Assembly (NCBI GenBank): GCA_020744225.1
Contig: JAGMWG010000016.1
Location: 558,001 to 622,000 of the forward strand
DNA: 64,000 nucleotides
Source of the DNA: Paraphoma chrysanthemicola
Lineage: Eukaryota; Ascomycota; Dothideomycetes; Pleosporales; Phaeosphaeriaceae
Reading direction: 5' to 3'
Part shown: positions 1 to 10,384 of the stretch, in pieces
Layout: each line of letters starts with the position of its first letter
Numbering within the stretch: the first letter of the stretch is position 1
Notes under the pieces: generated by a model
What the model was told of the DNA's origin: nothing
The model's database searches: none
Seen by the model: only the letters and a program-made list of their open reading frames with translations
Made by a program: the position numbers and the translations under genes

Positions 1-823
1 TATATCTACGAGACCCTTTACTCGCCTGCTTCGTGCAGACTGTCCATCATGGATCGAAAAGCTACCGTGGAACGAATCTCACAGCAACTTTTGCAATGGC
101 ATGCACGCTGGACCGCGCTTGACAGCTCTAGTGCATACAATACAGCAGCGTTTGATGCTCTTTTTGTCCCGGTCGATGTCGTGTATTACACGATCCTCAC
201 TATCCTTTACCGCGCCGAGACTCGTTCCAAAACAGCATACAGCGTGTCTCCAGAATGCTACGATGCGGCGCGGAAGGGTCTCGAGACTGGCATCAACGTT
301 TTCTCGAATCATGCACGTGCAGATCCAAGCATGATCGCCCTCTACGCCGTGTGGTGAGTTCCTGCACCTTAGACCGCAGTGCCCGTTACATACTGACGAC
401 GATAGGATACATGTCTACTGTTCCTTCACCCCATTCGTCATAACCTTTCTCCATTGCGTGGCAAACTCAGACTCGAACGATCTCCATTTACTGGGGCAAT
501 CGCTCAGCATCCTCAAAGAATGTAGCGCGCTTGTGGAATCTTGTCAGCGCGCTCGCGATGTTTGCACAAGTCTGTACAATATTGCGGAGACATGCGTGAG
601 GTCGAACAATACAATGGCGCGCAAGGTTGATGCACCGCAGAATGAACATGCTTCATTAGCATCACCACATGGGTTTCAAGGACTTGATATGCCGCCAGAG
701 AACGATATCCAATCGTTTCTACACTCTTTACAAACTAGCCAAGGTGCCGATATGGACTTTGATCAGATGGCGCTCGCACTGGATTCGAATGTAGGCAACT
801 TCTTCCTTGGGAGCGAGCTTTGA
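1..823 (+). CDS. fungal-specific transcription factor, C-terminal part (5' truncated by window)
   Basis: The reading frame is already open at base 1 and runs to TGA at 821-823. One 52-nt intron (354-405) restores the frame across a Trp codon. The encoded tail is mostly alpha-helical and resembles the end of the fungal-specific transcription-factor middle homology domain found in Zn2Cys6 regulators: an IYETLYSP-like start, then Arg/Leu-rich helices and a Cys/Ser/Leu helix around 'ILKECSALVESC'. The last ~60 residues are low-complexity and acidic, compatible with an activation tail. The DNA-binding Zn cluster would lie upstream of the window, so target genes cannot be inferred. The first ATG at 49 is probably an internal Met. 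Family assignment is by resemblance only. Confidence 0.6.
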
Positions 824-840
824 TAGGAATAGTTACTGCT

Positions 841-3162
841 TTAGCCAAGGACTAGATCAATATCCTCAAGTTCAAGCAGCTCCCAATGCTCCTTCCAAAC
901 AAGTCCAGCAGCTTTCCGATAAGCAACGCCATTTTCCCATTCGACCCAAAGGACGTTGACAACTTCGGTAGTGGTGAAGGGCTTTTCATAGCGCGAAGCT
1001 TCTTTGTTCCAGGTTTTGCTATCATTCCGCGTCATACTCAGGGCGACGATCTCGATTTTGGAAAGACTTCCATCTGTCGGATCTGCAAGTATGGCCAGAC
1101 TCGTGCTCACCTTAGATCTCAGAAAGGATTTATGGTGAGCGCGAACGTCCTCGTGACCCGATGTGGGCTCATATTTCGCGAAGGGAAACTGTTTCGACTG
1201 TTCTTCGGAATGTAAGTGAAGCGTGCCAATAGAGTGGCCGCTGGAACCATCATACAAATCGATGATTTTATTCGCATCATCATCATCATCATCATCATCT
1301 GCTGTGCCGTACGGTGTGTTCCTGGTCCTTCGCCCTAGCACAAAACTGCGCTGTGTTCGACTGAACAGATACGGGGTTTGGTCGGGCATGAAAGGCTCTG
1401 TTGCGCTTGAGATGTGTGCAACAGGAAACGGAAAGTACCAATCGTTCGTTGGCCCGTGATCTTTATTATGGATCATGCTCTGATGGCGATACACACGGCC
1501 TGCACACCCCGCAGGGAAAATGCGTGGCTCGCCTCTGAACGTGCCTTCGTCGTTCTCCATGTCCAGTACCGTCCATCCGGGTAGCTGCGTAGTTCCACTT
1601 TTCCATTCTTCGCGGTGCTCGTACCAATCGGAATGGATGCGACGACGTTCGGATTCGCTCGCTAGAGGCGACGAAGCAGTGTACCATTCGACCATTGGAT
1701 AGGTTTCCTCGATTGTGTTACATCTATCGTTTATCCTACCCGCTTCCTCGCCGAGATTCACTAAACCTTCCCATCCAATCCATGACCAGGATGGCAGATG
1801 GCCTTGTAGTAGTTGGGCTTGTCTTGGTCGATCAGATTCCATTCGTCGCTTGAGTTCCGTATGCGGCCACTGGGGTTTCCATGCAAGCGCTCGGTGGAAG
1901 AACATCTCTGGAATGCCGAAAATAAAACCACCTTCGAAAGAGCGACTGAGCACGGCTAACAAACCAATGATTCCTGGAAGGGCGTCCTCTGGGTATCGCA
2001 GCACCTTTGTATTATAGTCGCCGATGATGTTGCTGAGCGAACTTAGTTCTGGAAAGCCGTCGAGGATTTCCACAAGTCGTGGCTCGATATATGTATGTAT
2101 CTCTGCACTGGGCGTGAGCTCTTCGTGAGACTGTCGATAGCAACACTCCCAGTGCGAAGACTTGTTCAGGAAGAATAACTTCCTTTTCGCCAGCCGGTGT
2201 TCTTGAAAAGTCCACGCCCGCGAGAAGTATGGAGTTGCGCTATTAGTTAGAGAAAATATGTTAGCGTCCCGAACGATAATCTGTCGCGTTCCGAGTGAGA
2301 TGATTCTCTGCTCCAGCCCTCTAGATTCAGATGCACCATCTAAACCGACTATGCCGTCTTCAGCGTCTCCATCGGCAGCAATAATGGTCAATGTGGCACT
2401 GGCGTAAATCGAACCCATCATTCCAAGCTGACGCGTAGTTTCTGCAGGACTGTCGTGACCTATGCATAGGGCATCAACCCACAGGTATCGTTCATCCAGG
2501 CTTCTCGTTATGAACATAGCATGGATGAGTGACGGTGGAATCCGAGATGCTATCTCCGGTGTGCGCAAGGCATGAGGCTGCTGAAGTCTCGCGCTCAGCG
2601 CAGCATCCACTTTGAGACCGAAATGATCTCCATATGTATAGCTCAACGCAACAAAGTCGGCATCTTCCTTTCCAGGAACGACACACTCCAGCTCGACATC
2701 CACAAACCACGCTGGTGTAGTCGTCCAGATCTTCAATGGATTGTCGCATTTGCTGCCATGTGAGGCCAGACAATCAGCCTTCCATTGCTTGACCTTGGTC
2801 ATATCAACCCAGTCCGGATCCATGATATCGCCTTTCGCAAACTCTTCGGTGGACTCCGCGCTCGGGCAGAGTAATAGTTCCCAATAACGCCCGTAATGTT
2901 TCAGTGACTCGGTAAACGTTACCTGGCCCACGGTCTCCCCAGCGTAAAACCCCATGTCCTTCAAGGGCCGACGATTACTTTCTTGAGAGCCCGATTGGCA
3001 GTGCGCTCTGAATCCTTCTACTAGTGACGTGTGTTCGGTACACTCAAGTGCGTTCTGTGATTGGAACGCTGAAATATCGATTTGCTCTTTTCGCACTCCC
3101 TGGAACATTTCCAGCAGAGCACTACACAAGCCGCACAGCACAGCGCAATTAGGCTCTGACAT
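841..3162 (-). CDS. HET-domain (heterokaryon incompatibility) protein 1
   Basis: Single exon, 773 aa. The HET domain starts near residue 167 with the 'FVALSYTYGD' block. It continues with the 'YLWVDALCIGHD' block and the 'ASATLTIIAADG' block, and is followed by the conserved 'WTFQEHRLAKRKLFF' segment. HET proteins act in fungal non-self recognition and can trigger programmed cell death; the domain is distantly TIR-like. No NACHT, ankyrin or WD region is attached, so this is the common stand-alone HET form. A run of eight Asp codons (1276-1299) sits in the variable C-terminal half. The gene lies tail-to-tail with the truncated transcription-factor gene, only 17 bases away. Partner specificity cannot be read from sequence. 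Confidence 0.88.
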   Translation of the reverse strand: MSEPNCAVLCGLCSALLEMFQGVRKEQIDISAFQSQNALECTEHTSLVEGFRAHCQSGSQESNRRPLKDMGFYAGETVGQVTFTESLKHYGRYWELLLCPSAESTEEFAKGDIMDPDWVDMTKVKQWKADCLASHGSKCDNPLKIWTTTPAWFVDVELECVVPGKEDADFVALSYTYGDHFGLKVDAALSARLQQPHALRTPEIASRIPPSLIHAMFITRSLDERYLWVDALCIGHDSPAETTRQLGMMGSIYASATLTIIAADGDAEDGIVGLDGASESRGLEQRIISLGTRQIIVRDANIFSLTNSATPYFSRAWTFQEHRLAKRKLFFLNKSSHWECCYRQSHEELTPSAEIHTYIEPRLVEILDGFPELSSLSNIIGDYNTKVLRYPEDALPGIIGLLAVLSRSFEGGFIFGIPEMFFHRALAWKPQWPHTELKRRMESDRPRQAQLLQGHLPSWSWIGWEGLVNLGEEAGRINDRCNTIEETYPMVEWYTASSPLASESERRRIHSDWYEHREEWKSGTTQLPGWTVLDMENDEGTFRGEPRIFPAGCAGRVYRHQSMIHNKDHGPTNDWYFPFPVAHISSATEPFMPDQTPYLFSRTQRSFVLGRRTRNTPYGTADDDDDDDDANKIIDLYDGSSGHSIGTLHLHSEEQSKQFPFAKYEPTSGHEDVRAHHKSFLRSKVSTSLAILADPTDGSLSKIEIVALSMTRNDSKTWNKEASRYEKPFTTTEVVNVLWVEWENGVAYRKAAGLVWKEHWELLELEDIDLVLG
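1275..1299. repeat. CAT/ATG trinucleotide microsatellite coding poly-Asp
   Basis: Eight perfect tandem trinucleotides inside HET gene 1, read on the minus strand as eight consecutive Asp codons (GAT). Repeat-length change would stay in frame. Confidence 0.9.
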
Positions 3163-4263
3163 GATGAGTGAGGAATAAGTGAGTAGTATTCGAGAAGTTG
3201 AAAGACTCTAGGCAGCACTATCTTCATCTTACGTGACAAGCTACCCCGCTTTGTAAGCTGTAAGTTAAGGCCAGAAACGACATCCCAGCACAACCTCGAC
3301 TCAATCATTTTCCTTGCCACTCTTCAACTCACGAACAGATATTCTATTCACAATGCATACTCCAGCATCGCATAATCCTCCCGGCGCTATGAATATCCCA
3401 ATAGGCTCGACTAAGGAACTAAACCGCGGGTCGAAGTTACCCATTCAATGACGTGAGCATAAAAAAAGCCGACTGCAAGAAGGAGCTACTGCTAGATCGT
3501 CACCAAAACAGCCGTGTCTGACAGGCGTATCAAAGCTACCCTTACTTTTCACAAGTACAGCGCAACACTTAAAAAACCCGGAACTCCAAGACACCATGAG
3601 AAAGTCTATTGCATAAATCTTTACAAGTTTATCGTAGGAAACAATCTTAAAAAGTAAAGAATTGCGGAGTCGTGTCTTCTTGCAAATAGTCACTCTTGGA
3701 ATCTGGCTTATTTCGCTCGCCGCGTGGGCACCCATCCTAGTCTTAGCGCCCGCGCGTTCCACGCCTCGCACGCGTTCCGCGCACTTTGATTGCCAAGAAC
3801 GACTTCACTCCGCTGGCACATTTGCGATCCCATGGGACTGGTGTTGAAATTACCAAGATAGCGCACAAGTGGGTTTCAAAAATGAAGCTAAAGGGCACAT
3901 TTGACTCCGGAGCGGACGAAGGAGGACGTGCGGAGAGGACGGAGCAGGGAGTGCGGAAGATGTATGATTCGTGAAAGTATAAGAAGGACAATTTCAACAT
4001 TTCTATGGAGTATATATAGTGCAAACAAGAGAACCAAACTGGAATCTCAGATCGTTTTGTGCTTGTCAGATTATCTCTGTAACGCGCAAAGTCGACACAC
4101 TATCGATTTTGCACACCACGACAACGACTTGAGTCTTTTGATTCGCTGTTTGTTCAAAGATCTATCAAGCACAGTATTTGTTTCACACATTATCCGTATA
4201 CACATACACATACACACACCAAACAAAATATCACATATCTCGAACTTTCCACCACATCCAACC
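3163..4263. other. intergenic, divergent promoter region
   Basis: Lies between the starts of HET gene 1 (minus) and the monooxygenase (plus). It holds a TATA box at 4011-4018 and a CA-rich leader at about 4199-4219. The monooxygenase frame happens to be open back to about 3901, but the segment has no coding character. Confidence 0.6.
4011..4018 (+). promoter_or_regulatory. TATA box of the monooxygenase gene
   Basis: Perfect TATATATA about 246 nt upstream of the chosen ATG. It is followed by a pyrimidine/CA-rich leader, as expected for a fungal 5' UTR. Confidence 0.5.
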
Positions 4264-5907
4264 ATGTCCGCCCAGCAAAACGGCCACTCCGTCAACGGCC
4301 ACGCCCTCACCGCCGACATCCTCATCATCGGCGGCGGTTTCGGCGGCTGCTACGCGCTGCACAAATTCCGCTCTGAGGGCTACACGGTAAAACTGCTCGA
4401 AGCCGGATCAGACTTTGGCGGTGTGTGGCACTTCAACTCGTACCCGGGCGCGCGCGTCGATTCCGAGGTGCCCTTGTACCAACTCAGCCTCCCCAAAGCG
4501 TGGCGCGGATTTAACTTCTCTGAACGATACCCGGGACACGAGGAGTTGAAGCGGTACTTTGCGCATATGGTGGAGGCGCTGGATTTGCGGCGCGATGCGG
4601 TGTTTAACGCGCGGGTGAATGGAGCGAAGTGGGATGCTGGACGGGAGGTTTGGACAGTGAAGACGGAAGGCGGACTAGCGGCTGAAGGGAAGTACGTGGT
4701 GTTTGCGACGGGGACGACAATCAAAGCGTATATCCCCGACTGGGCGGGATTGCAAGATTTCAAGGGCCCGGTGATTCATCCTGCGAGATGGCCAGAGGGG
4801 TTGGACCTCAAGGGCAAGAGAGTGGGATTGATCGGGCAGGGTGCGTCTGGATTGCAGATCTTGCAGGAGATTGCAAAGGAAGACTGCCAGGTTACGGTGT
4901 TTGTGAGGACTCCGTCGACGGCGATACCAATGGGCCAGAGACAGGTGTCGCCGGTTGAAGCGGAAGAGACGAAGAATATTTACGATGCGCTGTTTGAGTA
5001 CGCCAAGGAGCGGTCGGCGTCGGGGTATCAGTGGAATACGTGCAAGAAACCGTTCCACGACACACCGCCCGACGAGCGGCAACGACTTTACGAGGAATTG
5101 TGGGCACGAGGCGGGTATGCGTTTCTTACATCCAACTTTCCCGAGTTGCATTTCGACAAGACGGCCAATGCAGAAGTGTACGCTTTCTGGCAAAAGAAAG
5201 CGGCGGCGCGCATCCGCAACCCAGAAAAGCGAGAGATTATGGCACCGCAGAAACAGAGCCACTGGATTGGTGGGCGTAGGCCAAATCTGGAGACGAAATA
5301 CTTTGAGACCATCGACCAGGACAATGTCGAGTTGGTCAGTCTCAGGACGCGATCGATTGCGCGGTTTACCGACAATGCCATCATCTCGGACGGCCCTGGG
5401 GGCGAGAAGACGCACGAGGTGGACGTTGTGATTGTGGCGACTGGATACGATAACGTCACGGGGAGTTTGTTCGATATAAACATCCAAGACAAGAATGGCG
5501 TTCCTCTGCAGGAGAAGTGGAAGGATGGCATATCGACTTGGCTAGGCATGCTCATTCCAGACACACCAAACGCTCTCCTCGTTTACGGACCCCAGGCACC
5601 GTCCGGGCTGGCCAACGCCCCGCCGTTCCTGGAACTCCAAGTTGATTGGTTGGCTGAGTTGTTAGAGAAACATAAGGAGAGCGGTGTGCCGATTGAAGTG
5701 AAGGGTGACAAGGCGAAAGAGTACCGGGAGATGAACTTGGGAATCTATAAGCATTTGTTGTTCAGTGAGACGGCGGGTTGGTGGAACGGGGCGAATATTC
5801 CTGGGAAGACCAACGAGCCACTGTTTTGGGTTGGAGGGTTGCAGGCCTGGAAACAGCAGTGTGAGGCGGGCCTGACGGATCTGTCGCAATATTTGGTCTC
5901 AAGTTAA
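4264..5907 (+). CDS. flavin-containing Baeyer-Villiger-type monooxygenase
   Basis: Single exon, 547 aa from the ATG at 4264, which directly precedes the FAD-binding strand; an upstream in-frame extension is dismissed as leader. Residues 23-28 form the FAD Rossmann GGGFGG. The Baeyer-Villiger signature FxGxxxHxxxWP is complete at about 166-177 (FKGPVIHPARWP). The NADPH-binding GQGASG follows near 192, and an ATG-motif-like 'VIVATGYD' lies near the C-terminal third. Such enzymes use NADPH and O2 to insert oxygen next to a carbonyl, turning ketones into esters or lactones. Relatives include cyclohexanone, phenylacetone and sterigmatocystin-pathway monooxygenases. The substrate is unknown, and no biosynthetic partners sit next to it. 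Confidence 0.88.
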   Translation: MSAQQNGHSVNGHALTADILIIGGGFGGCYALHKFRSEGYTVKLLEAGSDFGGVWHFNSYPGARVDSEVPLYQLSLPKAWRGFNFSERYPGHEELKRYFAHMVEALDLRRDAVFNARVNGAKWDAGREVWTVKTEGGLAAEGKYVVFATGTTIKAYIPDWAGLQDFKGPVIHPARWPEGLDLKGKRVGLIGQGASGLQILQEIAKEDCQVTVFVRTPSTAIPMGQRQVSPVEAEETKNIYDALFEYAKERSASGYQWNTCKKPFHDTPPDERQRLYEELWARGGYAFLTSNFPELHFDKTANAEVYAFWQKKAAARIRNPEKREIMAPQKQSHWIGGRRPNLETKYFETIDQDNVELVSLRTRSIARFTDNAIISDGPGGEKTHEVDVVIVATGYDNVTGSLFDINIQDKNGVPLQEKWKDGISTWLGMLIPDTPNALLVYGPQAPSGLANAPPFLELQVDWLAELLEKHKESGVPIEVKGDKAKEYREMNLGIYKHLLFSETAGWWNGANIPGKTNEPLFWVGGLQAWKQQCEAGLTDLSQYLVSS

Positions 5908-5926
5908 GAGTCGCGATCTGATTGAA

Positions 5927-5932
5927 AATAAA
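5927..5932 (+). terminator. AATAAA polyadenylation signal
   Basis: Canonical hexamer 20 nt after the monooxygenase stop codon. Confidence 0.45.
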
Positions 5933-6194
5933 GCAGAGGTCGTGTCGCAAGGCGTGCGGTAGTTGCAAGCGTGATTTGAAGCATAGGCAGTTTTGTCGAA
6001 TTGCCGTCTTTTCTGGTTGATGCTGAATATTCCATATATGTACAGAGTATGCTGAACTTCAAAGTGGCCTTTGCCTCCTTGAACCAATATACAGGGTGGA
6101 TGTGCTGTAACATCCGTGTCCCTTCCCCTTGCGGAATAGGGTACAGCCTCGCGTGATGCTCCGTCACTTCGGTCGTTCGGGATCGCAGGTCCTG

Positions 6195-6599
6195 TTATTG
6201 ATCATCCTTCGACTGTGACTCTTTCCTCGCCTTCTCAACTCTGCTCCGTATTGAAGGCCTCTCGTCGTCCTCCGTCTTGTCCTTCAAACCGAGGACTTGT
6301 CCGATCAGCCCACCCGGTTTCGGCACGGGACACTCCCGCTTTGGCGACAGCTTCTCCTCCAGCAGCTTCCTCTTCCGTCGCTCTTCGCCCATTACGTCAT
6401 TGCATGTCTCGTCCTCCGGAAGTCTCCGTCGTCGCCGCCGCCTGTTCTCTCCTGTGGGATCGGGCGAGTCGGCGAGGGTCCGCGGGTCGACCGGACAGGG
6501 TATGAGATGCGGAGCGGCTACGACAAGGAAGGAGACCATGAGGGTGGTGGTGAAGAGCGACGTGGTCATGCGCGACCGGGGGTGCAGATGTGGCGGCAT
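6195..6599 (-). CDS. small conserved-looking protein with N-terminal hydrophobic segment
   Basis: 134 aa. The N-terminal third has a hydrophobic stretch (about residues 12-30, LFTTTLMVSFLVVAAP) usable as a signal anchor or transmembrane segment. A basic Arg-rich run (seven Arg) follows near 54-60, then charged helices and a 'CPVPKPGGLIGQVLG' block that looks constrained. I do not recognise the family. The Met at residue 11 is an alternative start that would put the hydrophobic segment at the very N-terminus. Length and hydrophobic start suggest a small membrane protein. It is transcribed away from the phosphatase gene. Confidence 0.5.
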   Translation of the reverse strand: MPPHLHPRSRMTTSLFTTTLMVSFLVVAAPHLIPCPVDPRTLADSPDPTGENRRRRRRRLPEDETCNDVMGEERRKRKLLEEKLSPKRECPVPKPGGLIGQVLGLKDKTEDDERPSIRSRVEKARKESQSKDDQ

Positions 6600-7171
6600 G
6601 TTGTGAGGCGTTTAAAGGAATTATTGAGGATATCGCAGAGGCATCGCTGGGGGCTGTGGGTAGTCAGCGGTCGTATCAGGCTTATGTAAGGCATGCAATT
6701 ACCCGTACCAATCCAATTGAGATGCCTCGAGCGAGTGGAAGCGTTGGGCGGGCGTGGGGCGCGGGGTTGGAGGTGGTGATGGACTTTTGGTGGAGTGAAG
6801 GGACCAAGCTTAGCTCGGGCACGCTAGTCGATGATCCCTGCACTAAGCATCCTGCCGCCTCGGAACCTTTCCATGAACATGGCAATTTGACGTTTGACAC
6901 CACAACACCAGGACCCTGCATTACTACGGGCATACTGTTGCAGTAATTAGAGACTCTCCGTAACATCGAAAGAAGCTTCAGAAGTTACTGTCTAGTACCA
7001 AACGTCAAGACGAAGATAAAGCCCCGCCACCAGCCACGCACATAATCGCATATTCGACCAGCAATTCGTCCCTTCACGACGCTATAGTCATATACGACCA
7101 GAGATTGGAGCATAGGGCCATTTTCGCGTCTTACGTGAGCCCAGAGCGGGCGCAGGCGCATAGCTGCCATC
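6600..7171. other. intergenic, divergent promoter region
   Basis: Separates the starts of the small membrane protein (minus) and the Ppg1-type phosphatase (plus). A 118-codon open frame here (6590-6946) shows no family resemblance. No clear TATA box seen. Confidence 0.5.
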
Positions 7172-8734
7172 ATGAGCATCGGTGGCAGCGACCTGGACAA
7201 GTGCGTTCAGTCGCCTGAAGTGACCATACAAGGACTGACACTCCACCAGGGCCATCCAGCAACTCCGCGCGTGTCGTCCGATTCCCGAAAACCAAGTGCG
7301 GGAACTATGCTACAAGGCACGCGAGCTCCTGATAGAAGAAGGCAATGTCGTGGGAGTGGATGCGCCCGTGACAGTACGTGCCTCACCTGCAGAAGAAGCG
7401 GGCAATGCTGATCGCGCTGCGTGTCTAGATATGCGGTGATATCCACGGCCAGTTTCACGACCTAATGGAGCTGTTCCGCGTTGGCGGCGACGTGCCAGAT
7501 ACCAACTATCTGTTCATGGGTAGGCTCACACGACACCGCTCGTAGAAGACTCGGCAAGACTAACATAGCCCAGGTGACTTCGTTGACCGCGGCTTTTACT
7601 CGCTAGAGTCCTTCCTCCTCCTTCTTTGCCTCAAAGTACGATACCCCGACCGAATAACGCTCATTCGAGGAAACCACGAGTCGCGCCAGATTACAACAGT
7701 ATACGGCTTCTACGATGAATGCCTGCGGAAATATGGAAGCGCAAACGTTTGGAGGTAGGACTGGAGATACAGCATAGCCAAGACTCAGCACTGACAACAG
7801 TAGGTATTGCTGCGAAGTCTTCGACTACCTCGCACTCGGCGCACTCGTACAGGGCGCTGCGACATCTCTGCAGCCCACCGATGGCCCGATCGCCGAGAAC
7901 AGTAACTTGGAGAGCATGCCGGACAGCGACCAGGACATTGAGATCGAGACCCTCAACGCGAATGGCGAGATCATGTATCGCTACGCACGAAACTCGGATT
8001 CTCAGTCAAGCGTTGCTTCACAGGCCAGCGCAAACATGGGCTCTTCATCGCCAGTCGCGCCTTCCCCTTCGAGGGTCGGTCCTGCAGGCACAGGCGCAAC
8101 TTCTTCCGCAAACGGATCAAGAAGGAACGACACAGGTGCCATTCTCTGTGTGCACGGTGGCCTATCGCCGCTGGTGGACTCAGTCGATAAGATCCGACTG
8201 CTTGACCGGAAACAAGAAGTGCCACATGAGGGTGCCATGTGTGACTTATTGTGGTCAGACCCGGACGAGATTGACGGATGGGGTCTGTCGCCGCGTGGTG
8301 CGGGCTTCCTCTTTGGCGCCGACATCGTCAAGACATTCAACCACAAAAACGACCTGAGTCTCATTGCGCGTGCACATCAGCTGGTCATGGAGGGCTTCAA
8401 GGAGATGTTCGATTCCACAATTGTCACAGTCTGGTCAGCACCCAACTACTGCTACAGGTGCGGCAATGTTGCTGCTATCCTCGAGATTGGCGAGGACGGA
8501 TCCAATGCCGGCTTCCAGCGAAGGACCAACGGCGATCGAGGTGGCGGCGGCGGAGGCTGGGTGCTAGGCTCGAACGCAGGACCAAACGGCGAACGACGAC
8601 TCAGCTCCGTGCTCGGCGACAGCGCGCAACGCAACCTCGACGGCCCTGGGCGGCGCTACAGAGTCTTCGAGGCCGCGCCCCAAGACTCACGCGGCATGCC
8701 TGCGAAGAAGCCCGTGGCCGACTACTTTTTGTAG
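7172..8734 (+). CDS. PPG1: PP2A-like serine/threonine phosphatase, Ppg1 type
   Basis: Five exons: 7172-7200, 7250-7373, 7429-7519, 7574-7754, 7804-8734; 451 aa. The metallophosphatase core is complete: GDIHGQ near 54, GDFVDRG near 82, RGNHE near 113, CVHGG near 256, 'SAPNYCYRCGN', and the PP2A-like end 'DYFL'. The start MSIGGSDLDKAIQ matches PP2A-family N-termini. An insert of about 90 residues (about 158-250), acidic then Ser/Ala/Pro-rich, separates two core blocks, and a Gly-rich segment lies near the C-terminus; typical PP2A-type catalytic subunits are about 310 aa. Ppg1 orthologues act with Far/STRIPAK-type complexes in filamentous fungi (family knowledge). Ppg1 rather than Sit4 or PP4 is inferred from the extra sequence. 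Confidence 0.85.
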
Positions 8735-9082
8735 GATAAGAAGGTGGACTGCAGAGTTACAGATTATGTGTTATGCCAAGAGATGATCACGCACAAGGCT
8801 GCAAAGGCGAGAGCACTCGCAGTAATGGAAGGCGATGGCGCCGTCGTGGCGCGAGATTATCTGGGTATCGCAACGGCAGAGTACTTCCTGTGAGGTGAAA
8901 GGAAAAGAGGTGGGCAAGGTGTTCTGGAGCAAGTGATAGGGCCAGGTGTGATATTGTCATGATGTGAATATGGATACCCAAATACAACGTATGCTTGAGA
9001 AACTTGCAAGTGAGCTCATCCCATATTCATGATGGGACTCGGCATGTGTATGTGTATGTCGGCAGACGGTGTGACTAAGTTG
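8735..9082. other. intergenic, convergent 3' regions
   Basis: Shared 3' flank of the phosphatase (plus) and the F-box gene (minus). No gene or repeat seen. Confidence 0.5.
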
Positions 9083-9853
9083 CTAGCTTCCAGTGATGTC
9101 GTCCTTGAATCTCCATTCAAGCATCACCACATCATCTAATATCGCTTCTTGATCCAACACAAGAACACCCCTCAACTCATCAACAACATCCCCCATCTGT
9201 ACACCATACTCGTGCTCGACTTTAATACTCGATGCACGCCACGTAAACCCATCGCGCTGAATAACACTCTTATTCAACAAATCCCACTCCGCGCCTTTGG
9301 GACAATATAATCTTACTCTCCGAGTCGTTGGATACGTGAGATAATCATTCCGCCATTCCTCATCATGCTCGGAATCACATAACTCGATAAGGTCCCTGGG
9401 TGTTAATTCCGTCCGCAAGCATATACCCATTTCTCCACCAGCAAGCGAATTCAGCCCTTCGACAAAAACACACGCATGTTTCGCTATCCAAGGATGTAAA
9501 TGATTCTTCACCCGCTCTAATAAGTTCTCGCACGCTCCTTCTCGCCAGTAGAAATGGTCGTCTCCCAAATCCATAAAGTTTGCTAGACTACACCATTGGT
9601 CTTCCTGGGCTTTGATTGTTGCGGCTAGATCGCGAATGTCTTTTGGAAGTACATTGCCAGTTGAAGTTTTCCGGCCGTGATTAGAGAGACATTGTGCGCC
9701 GATATCAGGCAAAGCGCGTAGGTGGGCGGGGAGATTGTTCTTGAGCGCTGCGCGCCAGTAATGGGAGACGTGGTAGCAGCGGGATAAGTCCTTGGCGGGG
9801 AGATGGAGGAGGATATGGATGAGGAGTTCGGGGATGTGCCATATGGGATGCAT
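9083..9853 (-). CDS. F-box domain protein
   Basis: Single exon, 256 aa. An F-box occupies the first ~45 residues ('IPELLIHILLHLPAKDLSRCYHVSHYW'), with the usual LP..LL..I...L spacing and a Trp at the end of the third helix. The rest lacks LRR, WD or kelch repeats and reads like the long, variable fungal F-box C-termini. F-box proteins bind Skp1 and bring substrates to SCF ubiquitin ligases. The substrate is unknown. Confidence 0.75.
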   Translation of the reverse strand: MHPIWHIPELLIHILLHLPAKDLSRCYHVSHYWRAALKNNLPAHLRALPDIGAQCLSNHGRKTSTGNVLPKDIRDLAATIKAQEDQWCSLANFMDLGDDHFYWREGACENLLERVKNHLHPWIAKHACVFVEGLNSLAGGEMGICLRTELTPRDLIELCDSEHDEEWRNDYLTYPTTRRVRLYCPKGAEWDLLNKSVIQRDGFTWRASSIKVEHEYGVQMGDVVDELRGVLVLDQEAILDDVVMLEWRFKDDITGS

Positions 9854-10384
9854 AGTTCCCCAAAAAAGAAATAAAGAATGTGGCTACACGAATTCGACTG
9901 CGCATAAAAGCATGGCACTCACGTCAATTAGCAGTAGATTTTCAGGCATTGTACGTTACGTTGCTCAGCTCTTCTATTCTCAGCATTCTCGCTGATATCA
10001 GCAACGATATGCTGTGGTGTCGCTTGGTTTCCTGTTTGAGAAGGTCTAGCATTGGGCTTACGACTTGGCCAGTCATCTTGCTGGATTGGGAGAATGTGCG
10101 GTGTGAGGAAACGAGCCGCGGCATGCGCGGTGTGGATAAGCGTAGAGAAGGCATCTTCTTAACATGAAAGTGGCCCTTCCTAAGATCAGACCGTCGTATC
10201 CTTATGCAAGGTCGATCGATATCGAAGGTGTAGTGGAGCCGGCTAGACGTTCGGAGGGAAAAGAGCCTTGCGCATATGAACCAATCAGCTCGCTTGCTGA
10301 TGCCGCCACGCGCCACACTTTTAACCCATCGCTGGTGCACCAAGACAGGACTTTACTTACATGCTACAAACCTCAATACTAACT
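9854..10384. other. intergenic, divergent promoter region
   Basis: Lies between the F-box gene (minus) and the MYND gene (plus). A CCAAT motif occurs at 10281-10285, about 100 nt upstream of the MYND start. Confidence 0.5.

Noticed and set aside
3901..4263. N-terminal extension of the monooxygenase
   Set aside because: The frame is open by chance. A TATA box lies inside it, and the ATG at 4264 sits just before the FAD motif as in the family.
4675..5487. 270-codon open frame on the minus strand
   Set aside because: Antisense shadow of the high-GC monooxygenase; Arg/Leu-rich with no family features.
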